Of a stretch of 64,000 nt of DNA, positions 52,523 through 61,318 are shown piece by piece; position 1 is the stretch's first letter, and each line of letters begins with the position of its first letter. Source of the stretch: Glycomyces albidus (GTDB taxonomy: Bacteria; Actinomycetota; Actinomycetes; Mycobacteriales; Micromonosporaceae); NCBI RefSeq assembly GCF_009451885.1, contig NZ_WIAO01000009.1:62001-126000 (forward strand), in the 5' to 3' direction. Under the pieces are notes generated by a model. It had not been told where the DNA came from. It made no database searches and saw only the letters and a list, made by a program, of their open reading frames with translations. The position numbers were made by a program, and so were the translations under genes.

Positions 52523-52765
52523 GTGAGCGGGCACGGTCGTCAGCGGCATGCGGCAGAGTGCGCCATCCTGCCGGCCGCCGGACCGTGCCCGCGCACGGTG
52601 CTCCAGAGATGTCCGAGTACCGGGACCACGGGCGGGACCGGCGGAAGGCGGAAGCCCAAGGGGTCCGAAGAGGGCGTCGTCCACCTCCTGGAGTTCCGCG
52701 ACGGGTCCACCATCGCCCTCGGCATCGACGCTCCCGTGGCCGAAGGGGAGGACTTCCTCGGATGA
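52523..52765 (+). CDS. Doubtful small ORF
   Basis: 80 codons. Only the last 29 residues look protein-like (VVHLLEFRDGSTIALGIDAP, then VAEGEDFLG). The first half is of random composition. There is no ribosome binding site. It may be the tail of a lost gene or nothing. Confidence 0.2.
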   Translation: MSGHGRQRHAAECAILPAAGPCPRTVLQRCPSTGTTGGTGGRRKPKGSEEGVVHLLEFRDGSTIALGIDAPVAEGEDFLG

Positions 52766-52809
52766 CGCGCCCCCGCGCGGAGCTCGGTCGCAAGGGCGGG
52801 GGCCCGGTG

Positions 52810-53187
52810 TCACCGGGTTGTCGCGCCGCCCAGGTCGGCGATCGCCTCGATCTCGATCCGGAATCGGGGGTCGATCAGGTTGCTCACTTCGACGAGGCTG
52901 GCGGCCGGCCGCGGCTCCGGGAGTTCGGCGAGCACCGCCTCGCGGAACGATCGCAGGTCGCCGATGTCGCGCAGGAAGTAGGTCACCTTCACCACCGCGT
53001 CCCAGTCCAGGCGGTGCGCCGCCAGGTGGGCTTCGATCTTCCGGAGTACCAGCCGGGTCTGCGCCGCGATGTCCCCGGGCACGGTCCCGTCGTCCGCGAC
53101 CGGGACCTGGCCCGAGATGAAGAGCAGCGGTCCGGTGGCGGTGCGGGTGTCGGAGTACGTACGAGGGTTCGAAGTCACGAGGAGCAT
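52810..53187 (-). CDS. RidA-family protein
   Basis: 125 aa. YjgF/YER057c/RidA fold: GPLLFISGQVPVADDGTVPG, DIAAQTRLVLRKIEAHLAAH, VVKVTYFLRDIGDLRSF, and a C-terminal IEIEAIADLGG. RidA proteins hydrolyse reactive enamine/imine intermediates; in this one the catalytic Arg normally in the SRPARSxVEV region is replaced (PRPAASLVEVSNL), so it may be one of the non-archetypal Rid subfamilies without that activity. Start ATG 53187; the longer frame upstream has no family similarity. Confidence 0.85.
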   Translation of the reverse strand: MLLVTSNPRTYSDTRTATGPLLFISGQVPVADDGTVPGDIAAQTRLVLRKIEAHLAAHRLDWDAVVKVTYFLRDIGDLRSFREAVLAELPEPRPAASLVEVSNLIDPRFRIEIEAIADLGGATTR

Positions 53188-53343
53188 GATGCCACCGGTT
53201 CGGCCGCGCACGGCGGTTGGCCCTGGCCGGGTCAACCGGGTCTGGACCGCCGGAGTGCCGGTCCCGGGATGGGCGATCTCTGGATCAGCGCCCTGCGTCG
53301 GCAGTAGCGTCAGGTCGTTGCGCAATCGAGCGTGGAGGAAGAC

Positions 53344-53673
53344 ATGACGGACATCCAATTGCCGGCCCCGATCCGGGAGTTCATCGAAGCGACCAACGCG
53401 GGCGACACCGACCGGTTCCTGTCGGTGTTCACCGAGGACGCGTTCCTGAGCGACTGGGGGCGCGAGTTCAACGGCATCGACGGAGTCGGGCGGTGGAACC
53501 AGACCGACAACATCGGCATGGAGAGCAGGTTCGAGGTCGTCGGAGTCGAGGCCGGCGACGGCCCTGACGAGTGGATCGCCACGCTCAGGGTCAGCGGCAA
53601 CGGGTTCAACGGCACCGGGCCCATGAAGTTCCGTCTGCGCGGCGACAAGATCGCGCGACTGGTGATCGAGTGA
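53344..53673 (+). CDS. SnoaL/NTF2-like small protein
   Basis: 109 aa. NTF2-like fold: PIREFIEATNAGDTDRFLSV, FTEDAFLSDWGREFNGIDGV, then beta strands to the end (PMKFRLRGDKIARLVIE). Such proteins are small isomerases/cyclases or ligand-binding proteins. ATG 53344 (MTDIQLPAP) follows GGAGGAAGAC; the GTG at 53332 is less likely. It ends in a perfect hairpin. Confidence 0.8.
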   Translation: MTDIQLPAPIREFIEATNAGDTDRFLSVFTEDAFLSDWGREFNGIDGVGRWNQTDNIGMESRFEVVGVEAGDGPDEWIATLRVSGNGFNGTGPMKFRLRGDKIARLVIE

Positions 53674-53685
53674 GCGCCCAGGGGC

Positions 53686-53715
53686 GGGCTCGGCCGGGAA
53701 TTCCCGGCCGAGCCC
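53686..53715 (+). terminator. Perfect inverted repeat after the SnoaL-like gene
   Basis: 15-bp arms 53686-53700 and 53701-53715 with no spacer (GGGAATTCCC in the middle forms the loop). Confidence 0.65.
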
Positions 53716-53726
53716 TCCCCGCTCCG

Positions 53727-53816
53727 CTCCCTGCGACTGGGCTCCCTGCGACTGGGTTCCTTGTGACTGGGCTCCCTGCGACTGGGTTCCTTGTGACTGG
53801 GCTCCTTGCGACTGCG
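53727..53816. repeat. Six tandem 15-bp repeats
   Basis: Units alternate CTCCCTGCGACTGGG and TTCCTTGTGACTGGG, six in a row in exact 15-bp register. They lie between the SnoaL-like terminator and the serine hydrolase end. A minisatellite in noncoding DNA. Confidence 0.9.
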
Positions 53817-53892
53817 TGGCGCGAGCAGAGCTGCTATCGCGCCTGAAGTCCGCCCTCTTGGATGCGGCACTTCGCAGCCGGGTCCCCCGCCT

Positions 53893-55134
53893 TCACTCCT
53901 CCTGCTCGTCCCCGGCGGACCCGCACAGCGCATGGTCGACGAGCGCGCTGGCAGTCTGCTCCTGGAGGAGGAAGTGGTCGGGAGAGCCGGCCAGGGCGGT
54001 CGTCATGGACACGGTCACGGCGCGGCCGCCGTCGGCGGTGGCGCCGTTGAGGGTGATATAGCCGGTGTCGCCGCCCTCATGGCTCCAGTAGACGCCTCCG
54101 CAGGACAGGGGCCGGCTCATCAGACCCAGTCCGTAGCCCGCGTCCGGCCAGTACGTCTGGAACTCCTCACTCACCGGAACGGTGTCCTGCATGGCCGCCA
54201 GCATCGGCTCGGACAGGAGCTCGCCGCCGAGCAGAGCCCGGAAGAAGCGGTTGACGTCGGCGGTGGTGGAGATGTAGCCGCCGGGGTCCGGGATGATCAC
54301 TTCCGTGACGTCGAGCCGCTCGCCCGTGGGATAGAACTCGTAGCTGTTGGCGTGCGGGGTGCGGAGCGTGGGGTCGTCGCCCGGCAGGTAGGTGTGGTCC
54401 AGACCAAGCGGTTGCAGCACTCCCTCCTCGACCGCCTGGTGCCAGGGCGCGCCTGTGGCCTCCTCGATGATCATGGTGAGCAGCACGTAGCAGGTGTTGC
54501 AGTAACTCCATCCGGTCCCGGGTGCGAAATCGGGCTGGAGCGCCATCGCCCGCGCGACGACCTGCTCCGATGTGTACACGTCGTAGCGGTGCTCGAGGTA
54601 GTCCTGGTGGTCGGCGAAGCCGGGGAGGTCGTCGTGGATGCCGCTCGTGTGCTGGAGGAGGTGGCGGACGGTGATGAGCGTCCCGTCGTTGCCGTTGCCG
54701 ACCACCATGCCCGGGAGCCATTCGTCCACTGTGTCGTCGAGCCCGAGTTCGCCCGCGTCGACGAGCTGCAGGACGGCGGTGGCGACGAGTGCCTTGCCGG
54801 TGCTGGCGATCCGGAAGTAGCCGTCGGGGTCCACCGGGCGGTCGGTGCCGAGTTCGGCGGTGCCGCTGGCGGCCACCAGGTCCGGGCCCGTGGCGGTGGT
54901 GACGCGGGCCTGGACGCCGGTGATCCCCAGCGCCTCGAGCGCCTCGGTGTCGCGCAGAAGGTCGTCCTGTCCATAAGCGGGAGAAGCGGTCTCGGGTGGG
55001 TCGTCCGGCAGGGAGACGGCGGCGGCCGTGCCAAGGGCGGCGACGGCGAGGGCGGCCACGGCGAGCCGCCACCGGAAGCGGCGGCGGAGAGTGCGCGGTT
55101 CGGGTGATACTGCGGTCGAACTGGTCGTTTCCAT
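53893..55134 (-). CDS. Serine hydrolase (beta-lactamase / DD-peptidase fold)
   Basis: 413 aa with one N-terminal membrane segment (FRWRLAVAALAVAALGTAAA), so anchored or secreted. Class C-like motifs: SxxK in YFRIASTGKALVATAV, YxN as WSYCNTCYVLLTM, and the HxG-type triad end HEGGDTGYITLNG. Members include R61-type DD-carboxypeptidases and esterases; true beta-lactamase activity cannot be inferred. It is divergent from a two-component system (start 55246) that may regulate it. Confidence 0.88.
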   Translation of the reverse strand: METTSSTAVSPEPRTLRRRFRWRLAVAALAVAALGTAAAVSLPDDPPETASPAYGQDDLLRDTEALEALGITGVQARVTTATGPDLVAASGTAELGTDRPVDPDGYFRIASTGKALVATAVLQLVDAGELGLDDTVDEWLPGMVVGNGNDGTLITVRHLLQHTSGIHDDLPGFADHQDYLEHRYDVYTSEQVVARAMALQPDFAPGTGWSYCNTCYVLLTMIIEEATGAPWHQAVEEGVLQPLGLDHTYLPGDDPTLRTPHANSYEFYPTGERLDVTEVIIPDPGGYISTTADVNRFFRALLGGELLSEPMLAAMQDTVPVSEEFQTYWPDAGYGLGLMSRPLSCGGVYWSHEGGDTGYITLNGATADGGRAVTVSMTTALAGSPDHFLLQEQTASALVDHALCGSAGDEQEE

Positions 55135-55245
55135 GCCCCGAACGCTATGAAGACGAAGGGCTCCCGGTCGCTACCCCGGGCTCCCGTCCGCGACCTACAG
55201 CCACCTGTAGTGCGGTGGACGTTCCCGCTGCTTATGGTGAACCGC

Positions 55246-56442
55246 ATGGCATTCGACGCCTCCCTGCCACGGCGCGGGAGAACGGGACACGTGCACGGCG
55301 CGCTCGGCGCGGCCCGCGTTCACGCGGTCAAGACGTGGCGCAGCGGCCGGTACCTGCTCGCGACGTTCGCCGACGCGCTGGTCACCGTCGCCGCGGCTCC
55401 CGTCCTGTGCGTTCCGGGTCCGGCGCAGTCCTGGGCGGAGCGGCACCGCCGGCGGGCGGGCGCGCTGCTGGGGCAGGACGTCGAGCCACGGCCGCGCACT
55501 GCCGGCCGCAACCTCGCCTGGCTCGGCACGCACGTCGCCGTCGGCCTGCCGATGGGCGCCCTGGCGCTGCTGCTCGCTGCGTGTCTGCTGGTCACGCCGA
55601 TCATCGCGGGACTGTGGTGGGCGTTTCCGCGGGCGCCGTGGCTGCCGGTGGTCAGCGAACCCATCACCGACTGGGTCACCGCGCTGCTGCTCGGCTCGGT
55701 GAACCTGGGCGCCATGTCGGGGCTCGCCGCCGCCGTCCTGCCGCTGCTCGCCCGCGCCCACGCCCGGGCGTGCCTGGCGTTCCTCGCCCCCTCCCCCGCC
55801 GAGCGGCTGGTCCAGCGCGTCTCCGAGCTCACCCGGACCCGCGCCGACGTCCTCCAGGCGCACTCCGCGGAACTCCGCCGGATCGAACGGGACCTGCACG
55901 ACGGCACCCAGGCGCGGCTGGTCGCCATCGCGATGCGGCTCGCGGTCGCCGGCGAGACCTACGCCCGCGACCCCGATGCCGCCGCCGCCCTGGTCCGCCA
56001 GGCGCAGGCCGAGACCGAGGACGCGATGACGGAGCTGCGATCGGTCATCCACACGATCTACCCGCCGGTCCTCGCCGACCAGGGGCTCTCCGGGGCGCTC
56101 ACGACGCTGACCGCGCGGGCCGGGGTGCCCGTTCGCCTCGACGTCGGACCGCTCGGCGAGATCCCGGCGGCGGTCGAGGCGGTCGCGTACTTCGCGGTCA
56201 CCGAGGCGCTCGCGAACATCGCCCGGCACAGCGGCGCCACCGACGCCTCCATCCGCGTCTCCCGCGATGGTGCGACGCTGCGGACCAGCATCGCGGACAA
56301 CGGGATCGGCGGCGCGGACGCCTCGAAGGGCTCGGGCCTCGACGGGATGCGCCGCCGCGCCGCGGCCCTGGACGGCACCGTCGAGATCACCAGTCCGCCG
56401 GGCGGGCCGACCGTCGTCACATTGGAGCTGCCGTGCGTGTAG
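55246..56442 (+). CDS. NarL-type sensor histidine kinase
   Basis: 398 aa. Two to three membrane helices in the first half (RYLLATFADALVTVAAAPVL, GLPMGALALLLAACLLV, LGAMSGLAAAVLPLLARA). HisKA_3 dimerisation/phosphoacceptor helix with the His in RRIERDLHDGTQARLVAIAM. HATPase boxes: TEALANIARHSGAT (N), IADNGIGGAD (G1) and GSGLDGMRRRAAAL (G2). ATG 55246 has no ribosome binding site; ATG 55234 and a longer frame to 55147 exist. The signal is unknown. It overlaps its response regulator by 10 bp. Confidence 0.88.
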   Translation: MAFDASLPRRGRTGHVHGALGAARVHAVKTWRSGRYLLATFADALVTVAAAPVLCVPGPAQSWAERHRRRAGALLGQDVEPRPRTAGRNLAWLGTHVAVGLPMGALALLLAACLLVTPIIAGLWWAFPRAPWLPVVSEPITDWVTALLLGSVNLGAMSGLAAAVLPLLARAHARACLAFLAPSPAERLVQRVSELTRTRADVLQAHSAELRRIERDLHDGTQARLVAIAMRLAVAGETYARDPDAAAALVRQAQAETEDAMTELRSVIHTIYPPVLADQGLSGALTTLTARAGVPVRLDVGPLGEIPAAVEAVAYFAVTEALANIARHSGATDASIRVSRDGATLRTSIADNGIGGADASKGSGLDGMRRRAAALDGTVEITSPPGGPTVVTLELPCV

Positions 56443-57104
56443 TGATCGCCGAGGACAACGTCCTGCTCTCCTCCGGGCTCGAGCTGCTCCTGGAGTCGCA
56501 GGGGTTCGAGATCGCCGCCATCGCGACCGACGCGCCGGGCTTCCTCGCGGCCGTGGAGACCCATCGGCCCGATGTGACCATTGTGGACGTCCGCTTGCCT
56601 CCCGGCTTCCGCGACGAGGGGATCCGGGCCGCGGTCCAGGCCCGCCGCGACCATCCCGGGCTGCCGATCCTGGTCTTGTCGCAGTACGTGGAGCAGGCGT
56701 ACGCGGGTCGCCTCCTCGCCGACACCCGCGGCGGCATCGGCTACCTGCTCAAGGACCGGGTGAGCCGCGTCGCGGAGTTCACCGAGGCGCTGCGGCGCGT
56801 GGCCGGCGGCGGCACCGCCATGGACCCGGAGGTCATCGCGCAGCTCCTCGCGCACGGCGACCCGGTCGACGCGCTGACCGCACGCGAACGCCAGGTGCTC
56901 GCGCTCATGGCCGAGGGCCACGACAATGCGACCATCGCCAAGCGGCTCTTCGTCTCCGACAACGCCGTCCACAAGCACATCGGCGGCATCTTCCTCAAGC
57001 TCGGCCTGTCGGTCGAGGACAGCGGCCACCGCCGGGTCCTCGCCGTGCTGGCCTACCTCCGCCGCCAGGGCGGCATCCCGCCGGTCCCGGCGGACAGGCC
57101 CTGA
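56433..57104 (+). CDS. NarL/LuxR-family response regulator
   Basis: 223 aa from a GTG at 56433, inside the end of the kinase gene. Receiver: VRVVIAEDNVLLSSGLELLL, phospho-acceptor Asp in VTIVDVRLPPGF, Lys in GYLLKDRV. The LuxR helix-turn-helix output domain at the C-terminus: LTARERQVLALMAEGHDNAT, IAKRLFVSDNAVHKHIGGIF. With the kinase it forms a complete two-component system; the divergent serine hydrolase is the nearest candidate target. Confidence 0.92.
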   Translation: MRVVIAEDNVLLSSGLELLLESQGFEIAAIATDAPGFLAAVETHRPDVTIVDVRLPPGFRDEGIRAAVQARRDHPGLPILVLSQYVEQAYAGRLLADTRGGIGYLLKDRVSRVAEFTEALRRVAGGGTAMDPEVIAQLLAHGDPVDALTARERQVLALMAEGHDNATIAKRLFVSDNAVHKHIGGIFLKLGLSVEDSGHRRVLAVLAYLRRQGGIPPVPADRP

Positions 57105-57137
57105 GCACCCGCGCACGTGACCGGGCGGGAGCGCCGA

Positions 57138-57347
57138 TCAGCGGTTCGCGGTCGTGACCTCGATGTAGGCGACGTTGCCGGGGAAGATCACGACCTCACG
57201 GTCGTCCTCGGTGCCCCGGAGATGCCGGTACGTGATACCGCCGCCGAGGTCCTGCTGCAGGCGGGCGACCTCGTCGGGGTCGAGTCCCTGCAGGTACAGG
57301 ACGTTGTCGCCCGTGAAGACCACCCTGACGTCTTTGCGCGGCTCCAT
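57138..57347 (-). CDS. Small conserved-looking protein, unknown
   Basis: 69 aa from ATG 57347, which follows AAGGGACCCAC. Beta-rich with repeated short strands (KDVRVVFTGDNVLYLQGL, DREVVIFPGNVAYIEVTT) and one helix (DPDEVARLQQDLGGG). Soluble, no Cys. No family recognised. The reading frame further upstream is Pro/Arg-rich and not coding-like. Confidence 0.55.
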   Translation of the reverse strand: MEPRKDVRVVFTGDNVLYLQGLDPDEVARLQQDLGGGITYRHLRGTEDDREVVIFPGNVAYIEVTTANR

Positions 57348-57704
57348 GTGGGGTCCCTTCAGTCGTGCCCGCCATACGGCGAAGCGGCCCGCTGCGCCGG
57401 CGAACACGATCGACTGTAGCCCCGGACGGCGCCTCGGCGTCACCCCTTGACGGCGCCGGTGACGGGCGGAGCGGCGGACCGGCGGGATCGGCGACGCAGA
57501 TCGTCGAGCAGCCGGAGGTCCTGCACCGCCGGGCAGGGCGGGCGCCGGGCGCGAATAAGAGGGCCGACAGGGCGGCGGCAAGGGACGTACGGTACCGCCG
57601 CGAGCGCGGCGGATCGGCCCCACGGAGACGGCCCTGCCGTGCGGCGTCCCTCCTATGAGGAACGAGCACGGCAGGGCCTCGGGCGTGATGCTCGCGCGCG
57701 TCGG
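57348..57704. other. Intergenic with terminator of the second DUF4132 gene
   Basis: No gene supported. 12-bp arms at 57631-57642 and 57666-57677 form a hairpin just past the minus-strand DUF4132 stop (57705). The rest is low-complexity G+C sequence. Confidence 0.5.
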
Positions 57705-60700
57705 TCAGGCCGGCGCAGTGGACCGCGCCAGCGTGTAGAGGATCTCGGAGGCGGTCACCGGGTCGATGTCGGTCGGGTGGCCGCCGCCTGCGCCTGGCGA
57801 GGCGTAGTCCGCGGTCGGGGACAGGCGCACTGAGCGGACGGTCTGGATCTGCGCGGAGTCGACCCTGCCCATGTACGCCTCGATCCCCGGGTCGAGGCTG
57901 ACGACGACGTACCCGCCCGCCGGCAGCGGGCGGTGGAAGCCCGGCTCGACCCACACGCCGTTCGAGTTCCCGCGGCGCCAGCCCCACCACTTGGCGAGAC
58001 CGAGGACGCTTCCGGATTTGATCGTCGCGCCGTCGAAGCGGGTGATGCGGCCGCTGCGCAGCTCGTCCTCGGTGAAGTCCATGACCGGACGGGCGAGCTG
58101 CGCGAACGGCTGGACGATCTCGTAGTCGGCGAAGACCTCCGACCAGGCTGCGAGCCGCTCCCCCAGCGCGACCGGATGCGCCACGCGGACCTGCGCCGCC
58201 TCCGGCAGGGTCCATTCGTCGTCCTCGACGTCGGTGAAGGTCCGGTCCTCGGCCAGGCGGAAACCGGTCGGTCCGTCGGCGGTCTCGGCCAGCCACACGA
58301 GCCGCCGGGTCAGGTGGCGCATCAGCGGATGGTCGGCCAGGAACTCGCGGAACTCCGCGGCCGTCCAGGTGCGGCCCGCCACCATGGCGTGCTCGAGCCG
58401 GCGCACCTGCTCCTTCGCGACCGCGGCCAGGTCCTTCTTCAAGTGGGAGAACCGCTGGTAGGCGGCTTCGGCCGCCGCGGCGTCGTCCTGCGCGCCCGGC
58501 TTCGGCAAGGTCTTGAGCGCCTTGCCGTTCGCATCGGTCACGAACGGCTTCAACCGCTCGTCGAACCCGACGGTGAAGCGCCGCGGCCCGTAGTCGAGGA
58601 CGAGGCTGGTCGCGTCGTCGAGGCCGAAGTCGGGCACGATCCGGTCGGCGAGCTGCTCGGTGGTGAGGCCGAGCCGCTCGGCGACCGCCTCGATCTGCTC
58701 GCCGGCCTCCTGCTTGAGGGCCTTGAACCCGACCTTCCGGGCGATGGAGTCGATGGCGCGCAAGGAGGTCTCGGAGCCGATCGCCCCCAGGATCCGGAGC
58801 CCGGTGACGGCGCGCTTGTGCTGGCGCTCCCCCGGCCAGCGCCGGACCAGCGCCGTGAGCCGGCGGACGGTGTCGTCGTCGGCGAAGCGGGCGAGCTGGG
58901 TGAAGGCCCACCCGTCCTTGGACGGGGAGTCCGCGTCCGTCCACAGTTCGAACAGCTTCCAGGAGAAGTGCGTGAGGGATGCGGCGTCGCAGGTCTCGGT
59001 GATGACGTCGACGCCGGGGTACGGGAGTTCGAGGGTGTCGAGGGCGAGTGCGGTGGTCAGGTGCTCCACCGCCGCGGCCGGCAGTGCCGCTTCGCGTCCC
59101 TTGAGGAGCACTTGCGGAAGCATGGCGGGGGCGGCCCAGGCCGGCGGCTTGGGGATCTTCGCGTCGAGCGGGTCGAGGGGGTCGGTGGTGACGAGCGCGC
59201 CGATCGCTTCGGCGGCGGCCTCGCCGTACGGTTTCGCGGCGGCCGTCACCGGCTCGGCGCCGTGGAAGGCGCGCAGGTGGCGCAGTGCGGCGAAGGCGGC
59301 CCGGCGCAGTCCCGCCTCGCCGCCGAGCGCGTCGGGGACGAGCAGGTGCGCCGCGGCGTCGGCGTGCCGGTCGAACCAGCGCTTCGCGACGGGTGCGAGG
59401 GTCTTGGAGCGAGCCAGCCATTCGGCGGCGATGCGGGCGGCGTCGAGGCTCTGGATCGGGATGAGGACCTCGGCGTTCGAGGTGCGGCCCTTGAGGAAAG
59501 GGGTGACCCGGTCGACGACTCGCGGCCCGAACCTGCCGAGGAGCCGCTTGAGCTCCCGGCCGTGGACGTAGTCGGAGGCGCTGCCCTTCCACCGGTCGAG
59601 CAGCGGCTCGGCGTGCTCGATGTCGGCCCAGGCGAGGAAGGTCATCAGGTAGTCGTAGTCGGGGCGCTGCTCGAAGAAGTCGAGCTTCCGCTGGAGGCTT
59701 TCGCCTTCGTAGCGCGCATAGGGGTCGTCGTCGCCGATGGTCGCCCAGTGCCGCTGTTCGTCGGCGTCGGCCCAGACGACGCGGGCCTCCAGGGAGGGCG
59801 TGAGGCCGTCGATGACGACCGGCTTGCGCCGCTTGGTCTTCCACGGCGGGTCGACCAGGAGCGGCGGCAGCGTCTCGGCGGCGGCCTCGGGCACCGAGTC
59901 CGAGGTGTCGAGCAGGGCGGCGAGTGTCTCGCGGGTCGGCTCGTCGATCTCCGGCAGCGCGGCGAGCAGGGCCGGGGAGGATCTGACGATGTCGGCGAGG
60001 CGTGCGCGGGTCCCGGTCTCGGCGGCGCGGGCGGCCACCACGCGGAGCATGCGGTGGGGGAACCGCTCGGCGTGATCCATGACCGCGGTGACCACGCCGG
60101 GCAGCTCGGGCTTGTCGAGGAGGAAGGCGGTGGCCTCGTCGGAGGGCATGAGCCCGATCGCGGTGATGACGGCGTCGCGAGCGGGCTTGGTCATCCGCTC
60201 GAAGCCCCGGCCCACGGCCTGGGTCAGCGCCGGCAGCGCGTCGGGCCCGAACCCTTCGACGAGGGGGGCGAGGGTGCGCTCGCTGGTGTATCGGGAGTCG
60301 AGGCGGTGCCCCTCGATGAGGTCCAGACGATTCAGGCCCGCCGCGATGGTGCAGGACACCCAGTCGTCGGCGGTGTGGTCGCGCCGGGCCGCCTCGGCGG
60401 CGTCCGCGATCCAATCGGCCTCGGTCGGCATCAGCACTGCGGCGCAGATGCGCCGCCGGTTGTCGGTGCGGCGGGCGTCGACCGCGGCGACGGCCGCCCG
60501 GTACTCGGCTTCGGGCGCCGACGCCAGGAGCGAGCAGAGGCGGGCGGCCGCCGGCAGGTCCTCCATCCAGATCCGCCACGGGCGTTCGAGTCTGCCTTCG
60601 GAGATGCGGCGGTCGTCGGTCGCGTACGTCCGGTTGTAGACGATCGCCGCCTCGATGAGGGCGGCGGCGGCGAAGGGGAGGCCGTGGTCGGCGATCCAGG

Positions 60701-61094
60701 CGTCGAGGTGCTGGAGCCGGGCCGCGGTGGGGATCGTGACCGGGATGTACTCGTGGCGGCGCCGCTTGGTGGTCTCCACCAGGTGCATGACCGCGGCCGC
60801 TCCGAGCGGGTCCGGCCGGCCTTCGAGGTGGGCGGCCGCCGCCGCGGCGACGCCGTCGTCCTGGGATCTGGCGAGCCACTGGTCGAACAGCGGCCGCTTC
60901 TCGGCGATCCGGTGCGCCACCGCCTCGGAGGCGCCGGGGTCCACTGCGGTGTCGAAGGCGGTGTTCTCGAGGTCGTGGCCGCGCCGGGGCAGCACGTGCC
61001 GCCGCCATTTCGCGGGGAGGCTGAGGCGGTCTTCGTCGGGGCGGCGCGTCTCGGGCAGATTCATGACAGGAAGTTTAGAGAGGACGGCCGACAT
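57705..61094 (-). CDS. DUF4132 (MolR-like) giant protein, copy 2
   Basis: 1129 aa. Helical-repeat N-terminal ~770 residues, then the DUF4132 domain (~800-1129: LVLDYGPRRFTVGFDERLKP, FVTDANGKALKTLP, FSHLKKDLAAVAKEQVRRLE, AAEFREFLADHPLMRHLTRR). Paralogue of the protein at 43931-47101: same length class, same order and clear identity through the C-terminal domain (DYGPRRF.VGFDERL.PFV, QLARP). Role unknown. Start ATG 61094 or ATG 61064 (MNLPETRRPDEDRL); neither has a good ribosome binding site. Confidence 0.85.
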   Translation of the reverse strand: MSAVLSKLPVMNLPETRRPDEDRLSLPAKWRRHVLPRRGHDLENTAFDTAVDPGASEAVAHRIAEKRPLFDQWLARSQDDGVAAAAAAHLEGRPDPLGAAAVMHLVETTKRRRHEYIPVTIPTAARLQHLDAWIADHGLPFAAAALIEAAIVYNRTYATDDRRISEGRLERPWRIWMEDLPAAARLCSLLASAPEAEYRAAVAAVDARRTDNRRRICAAVLMPTEADWIADAAEAARRDHTADDWVSCTIAAGLNRLDLIEGHRLDSRYTSERTLAPLVEGFGPDALPALTQAVGRGFERMTKPARDAVITAIGLMPSDEATAFLLDKPELPGVVTAVMDHAERFPHRMLRVVAARAAETGTRARLADIVRSSPALLAALPEIDEPTRETLAALLDTSDSVPEAAAETLPPLLVDPPWKTKRRKPVVIDGLTPSLEARVVWADADEQRHWATIGDDDPYARYEGESLQRKLDFFEQRPDYDYLMTFLAWADIEHAEPLLDRWKGSASDYVHGRELKRLLGRFGPRVVDRVTPFLKGRTSNAEVLIPIQSLDAARIAAEWLARSKTLAPVAKRWFDRHADAAAHLLVPDALGGEAGLRRAAFAALRHLRAFHGAEPVTAAAKPYGEAAAEAIGALVTTDPLDPLDAKIPKPPAWAAPAMLPQVLLKGREAALPAAAVEHLTTALALDTLELPYPGVDVITETCDAASLTHFSWKLFELWTDADSPSKDGWAFTQLARFADDDTVRRLTALVRRWPGERQHKRAVTGLRILGAIGSETSLRAIDSIARKVGFKALKQEAGEQIEAVAERLGLTTEQLADRIVPDFGLDDATSLVLDYGPRRFTVGFDERLKPFVTDANGKALKTLPKPGAQDDAAAAEAAYQRFSHLKKDLAAVAKEQVRRLEHAMVAGRTWTAAEFREFLADHPLMRHLTRRLVWLAETADGPTGFRLAEDRTFTDVEDDEWTLPEAAQVRVAHPVALGERLAAWSEVFADYEIVQPFAQLARPVMDFTEDELRSGRITRFDGATIKSGSVLGLAKWWGWRRGNSNGVWVEPGFHRPLPAGGYVVVSLDPGIEAYMGRVDSAQIQTVRSVRLSPTADYASPGAGGGHPTDIDPVTASEILYTLARSTAPA

Positions 61095-61221
61095 CGATCG
61101 CGCGCCGCGTTCGAACGGCGATCCCTTTGGGCGCCTTCGCTATTGGACATCACGCAGCGGGTTCGCACCGTCACCGCGAACGGGTGGGCACTCGGATGGA
61201 CCGGCGGTCTCCGGACCGCGC

Positions 61222-61273
61222 TTCCAACGGATTCCAACGGGTCCTTCCGATCCTGGGCGCCGGCCGGTGCAAT
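61222..61273 (+). promoter_or_regulatory. Direct-repeat promoter of the MFS gene
   Basis: Three 10-bp direct repeats, TTCCAACGGA, TTCCAACGGG, TCCTTCCGAT (61222-61251; base 61241 belongs to repeat 2), then 16 bp, then a -10-like TGCAAT (61268-61273). The same arrangement, on the other strand, precedes the micro-ORF unit (63303-63251). This resembles activator sites of the SARP/AfsR kind, which use direct repeats over a weak -35. Confidence 0.65.
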
Positions 61274-61318
61274 GGCGTTCGTCCGCAGTGCATCTGTTCC
61301 GTGAACCAGAGGAGAGCC

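Noticed and set aside
53893..55134. True beta-lactamase
   Set aside because: The motifs also fit DD-peptidases and esterases; context gives no support for resistance.
57196..61304. Very long Arg/Pro-rich and Gly/Val-rich frames on both strands over the second DUF4132 gene
   Set aside because: Off-frame shadows; only the minus frame with DUF4132 similarity has normal composition.
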